Source of the DNA: Oscillospiraceae bacterium | Lineage (GTDB): Bacteria; Bacillota; Clostridia; Oscillospirales; Acutalibacteraceae | DNA: 6,442 nt | Assembly (NCBI GenBank): GCA_009783605.1 | Contig: WRDE01000122.1 | Location: 1-6,442, forward strand | Direction: 5' to 3' | Shown: piece by piece, positions 5,656-6,442 of the stretch | How positions within the stretch are numbered: position 1 is the first letter of the stretch | How the letters are laid out: each line of letters begins with the position of its first letter | Translations under genes and position numbers: made by a program | Notes under the pieces: generated by a model | The model's database searches: none | The model's input: only the letters and a program-made list of their open reading frames with translations | Told to the model about the DNA's origin: nothing

Positions 5656-6442
5656 TCAACTCCTTCGTTTTTTTATTATTCTATTCTTAATCAGTTTCAC
5701 CATGCCGCACACCATCGGCGGCAGCAGCAATAACGCGATTATCCATATCCGCTGCTCCCCGTTCATCGGGACGTTTCCAAACAGCTTGGGGGCCACGATT
5801 GCCGGCGTCAGCAGTACTAACGAACCGGCGAGGGCGCCGAAGATATACCGGTTTTTCAGCCAGCCGGCTCTGAACAGCGAATAGCGGGACCGGGCGGTAA
5901 AGGCGTGGAGCAGCTGGGACAGGGCCAGCACCGTCATCGCCATCGTGGCGCCCAGCTCATGCCCGCCGGCCATCCTGTCGGCGCCGCCCCAATAGGCGGT
6001 CAGGGTCACCGCGGCGATCAGCAGCCCCTGCCAGAGTCCGGATCCGCGGGTGAAAAGGCCCTGGTTTTTCGGGCGCGGCGGCTGTTTCATAATATCCTGT
6101 CCGGCCGGCTCACTGCCTATCGCCAACAGCAGACCCGGGAATACGCCGGTCGCCAGACTGACCAAAAGCAGCTGTGCCGGCAGCAGCGGCGGCTGTTTCC
6201 AGAGCAGCAATCCTATCAGGACGGCCATCGCCTCCGCGATACCGCAGCAGAGAAAGAACCGCACCGCCCTGCCGATATTGCCGCAGACGCCGCGGCTCTC
6301 CCCTATCGCTTTTACGATATCGGTAAAATCGTCGCCGGCCAGCACCATATCGGCGGCGGCCCGGGCGGTTTCGGTGCCGGTAACACCGGTCGCGCAGCCG
6401 ATATCCGCCGCTTTCAGCGCCGGCGCGTCGCCGGCCTGGCCG
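5656..6442 (-). CDS. P-type cation ATPase homologue, C-terminal 261 residues, with atypical key sites
   Basis: The visible part matches the end of type II (P2, SERCA-like) cation ATPases: DAPALKAADIG, GVTGTETARAAADMVL, the membrane stretch before DIMKQPPRPKNQGLF, and SQLLHAF followed by SRYSLF. Counting from the first full codon (6441), membrane helices lie near residues 65-82, 88-107, 137-156, 166-182, 198-218 and 230-248. The phosphorylation site and nucleotide domain are off the window. Several positions are atypical. The hinge motif normally GDGxNDxP reads GQAGDAP (6421-6441), losing the first aspartate and the asparagine. The helix-6 ion site normally NLxTDG reads SLATGVF, losing asparagine and aspartate. 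The helix-5 glutamate is kept (6232-6234). It could be a regulatory, non-pumping relative or one with another substrate. Its stop is 4 nt before the next start. The frame is intact, so it is not called a pseudogene. Confidence 0.85.
   Translation of the reverse strand, partial: GQAGDAPALKAADIGCATGVTGTETARAAADMVLAGDDFTDIVKAIGESRGVCGNIGRAVRFFLCCGIAEAMAVLIGLLLWKQPPLLPAQLLLVSLATGVFPGLLLAIGSEPAGQDIMKQPPRPKNQGLFTRGSGLWQGLLIAAVTLTAYWGGADRMAGGHELGATMAMTVLALSQLLHAFTARSRYSLFRAGWLKNRYIFGALAGSLVLLTPAIVAPKLFGNVPMNGEQRIWIIALLLLPPMVCGMVKLIKNRIIKKRRS

Noticed and set aside
5656..6442. Calling the P-type ATPase fragment a pseudogene
   Set aside because: The frame is open from the window edge to a normal stop and couples to the next gene; residue losses are substitutions, not frameshifts.

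Overview
The window looks like a chromosomal segment of a Gram-positive bacterium of the Bacillota, most likely an uncultivated or gut-type Clostridia (Oscillospirales-like). I infer this from strong AGGAGG-type Shine-Dalgarno sites before almost every gene, GC-rich coding DNA with AT-rich gaps, a BcrA-type ABC transporter, TTG start use, and a small protein of a kind I associate with Clostridia. The taxonomic call is inference; no rRNA or marker gene is present.

All long genes are on the minus strand. Reading in the direction of transcription from the right edge, there is first a tightly packed group of four genes. These are the C-terminal third of a type II (P2) P-type cation ATPase homologue (5656-6442, cut by the window), a single-pass membrane-anchored protein of 191 residues (5076-5651), an ABC transporter ATPase (4149-5063) and its ABC-2 type permease (2630-4156). 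Gaps are 4 nt, 12 nt and an 8-nt overlap, so they are probably co-transcribed and translationally coupled. The P-type ATPase part lacks several residues that pumping enzymes of this class normally need.

After a 292-bp gap comes argG (1108-2337), then a 476-bp gap, then the start of argH (1-631, cut by the left edge). The products catalyse the last two steps of arginine synthesis: citrulline plus aspartate to argininosuccinate, then argininosuccinate to arginine plus fumarate. The gap upstream of argG holds a good sigma-A type promoter and two palindromes that fit the ArgR/AhrC operator pattern TGNATWWWWATNCA, 112 bp apart. This suggests arginine-dependent control, perhaps by looping.

The argG-argH gap is unusual. 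It carries a small opposite-strand gene (792-983, 63 residues) with a near-perfect ribosome binding site. Its candidate promoter overlaps a candidate argH promoter back to back, sharing an A/T-rich -10 region. Short AT-rich motifs (variants of ACAATGCATAATTTGCAATTT) flank this small gene and recur inverted directly after the permease stop codon, suggesting a dispersed intergenic repeat. No rRNA, tRNA, CRISPR array, transposase or phage gene is visible.
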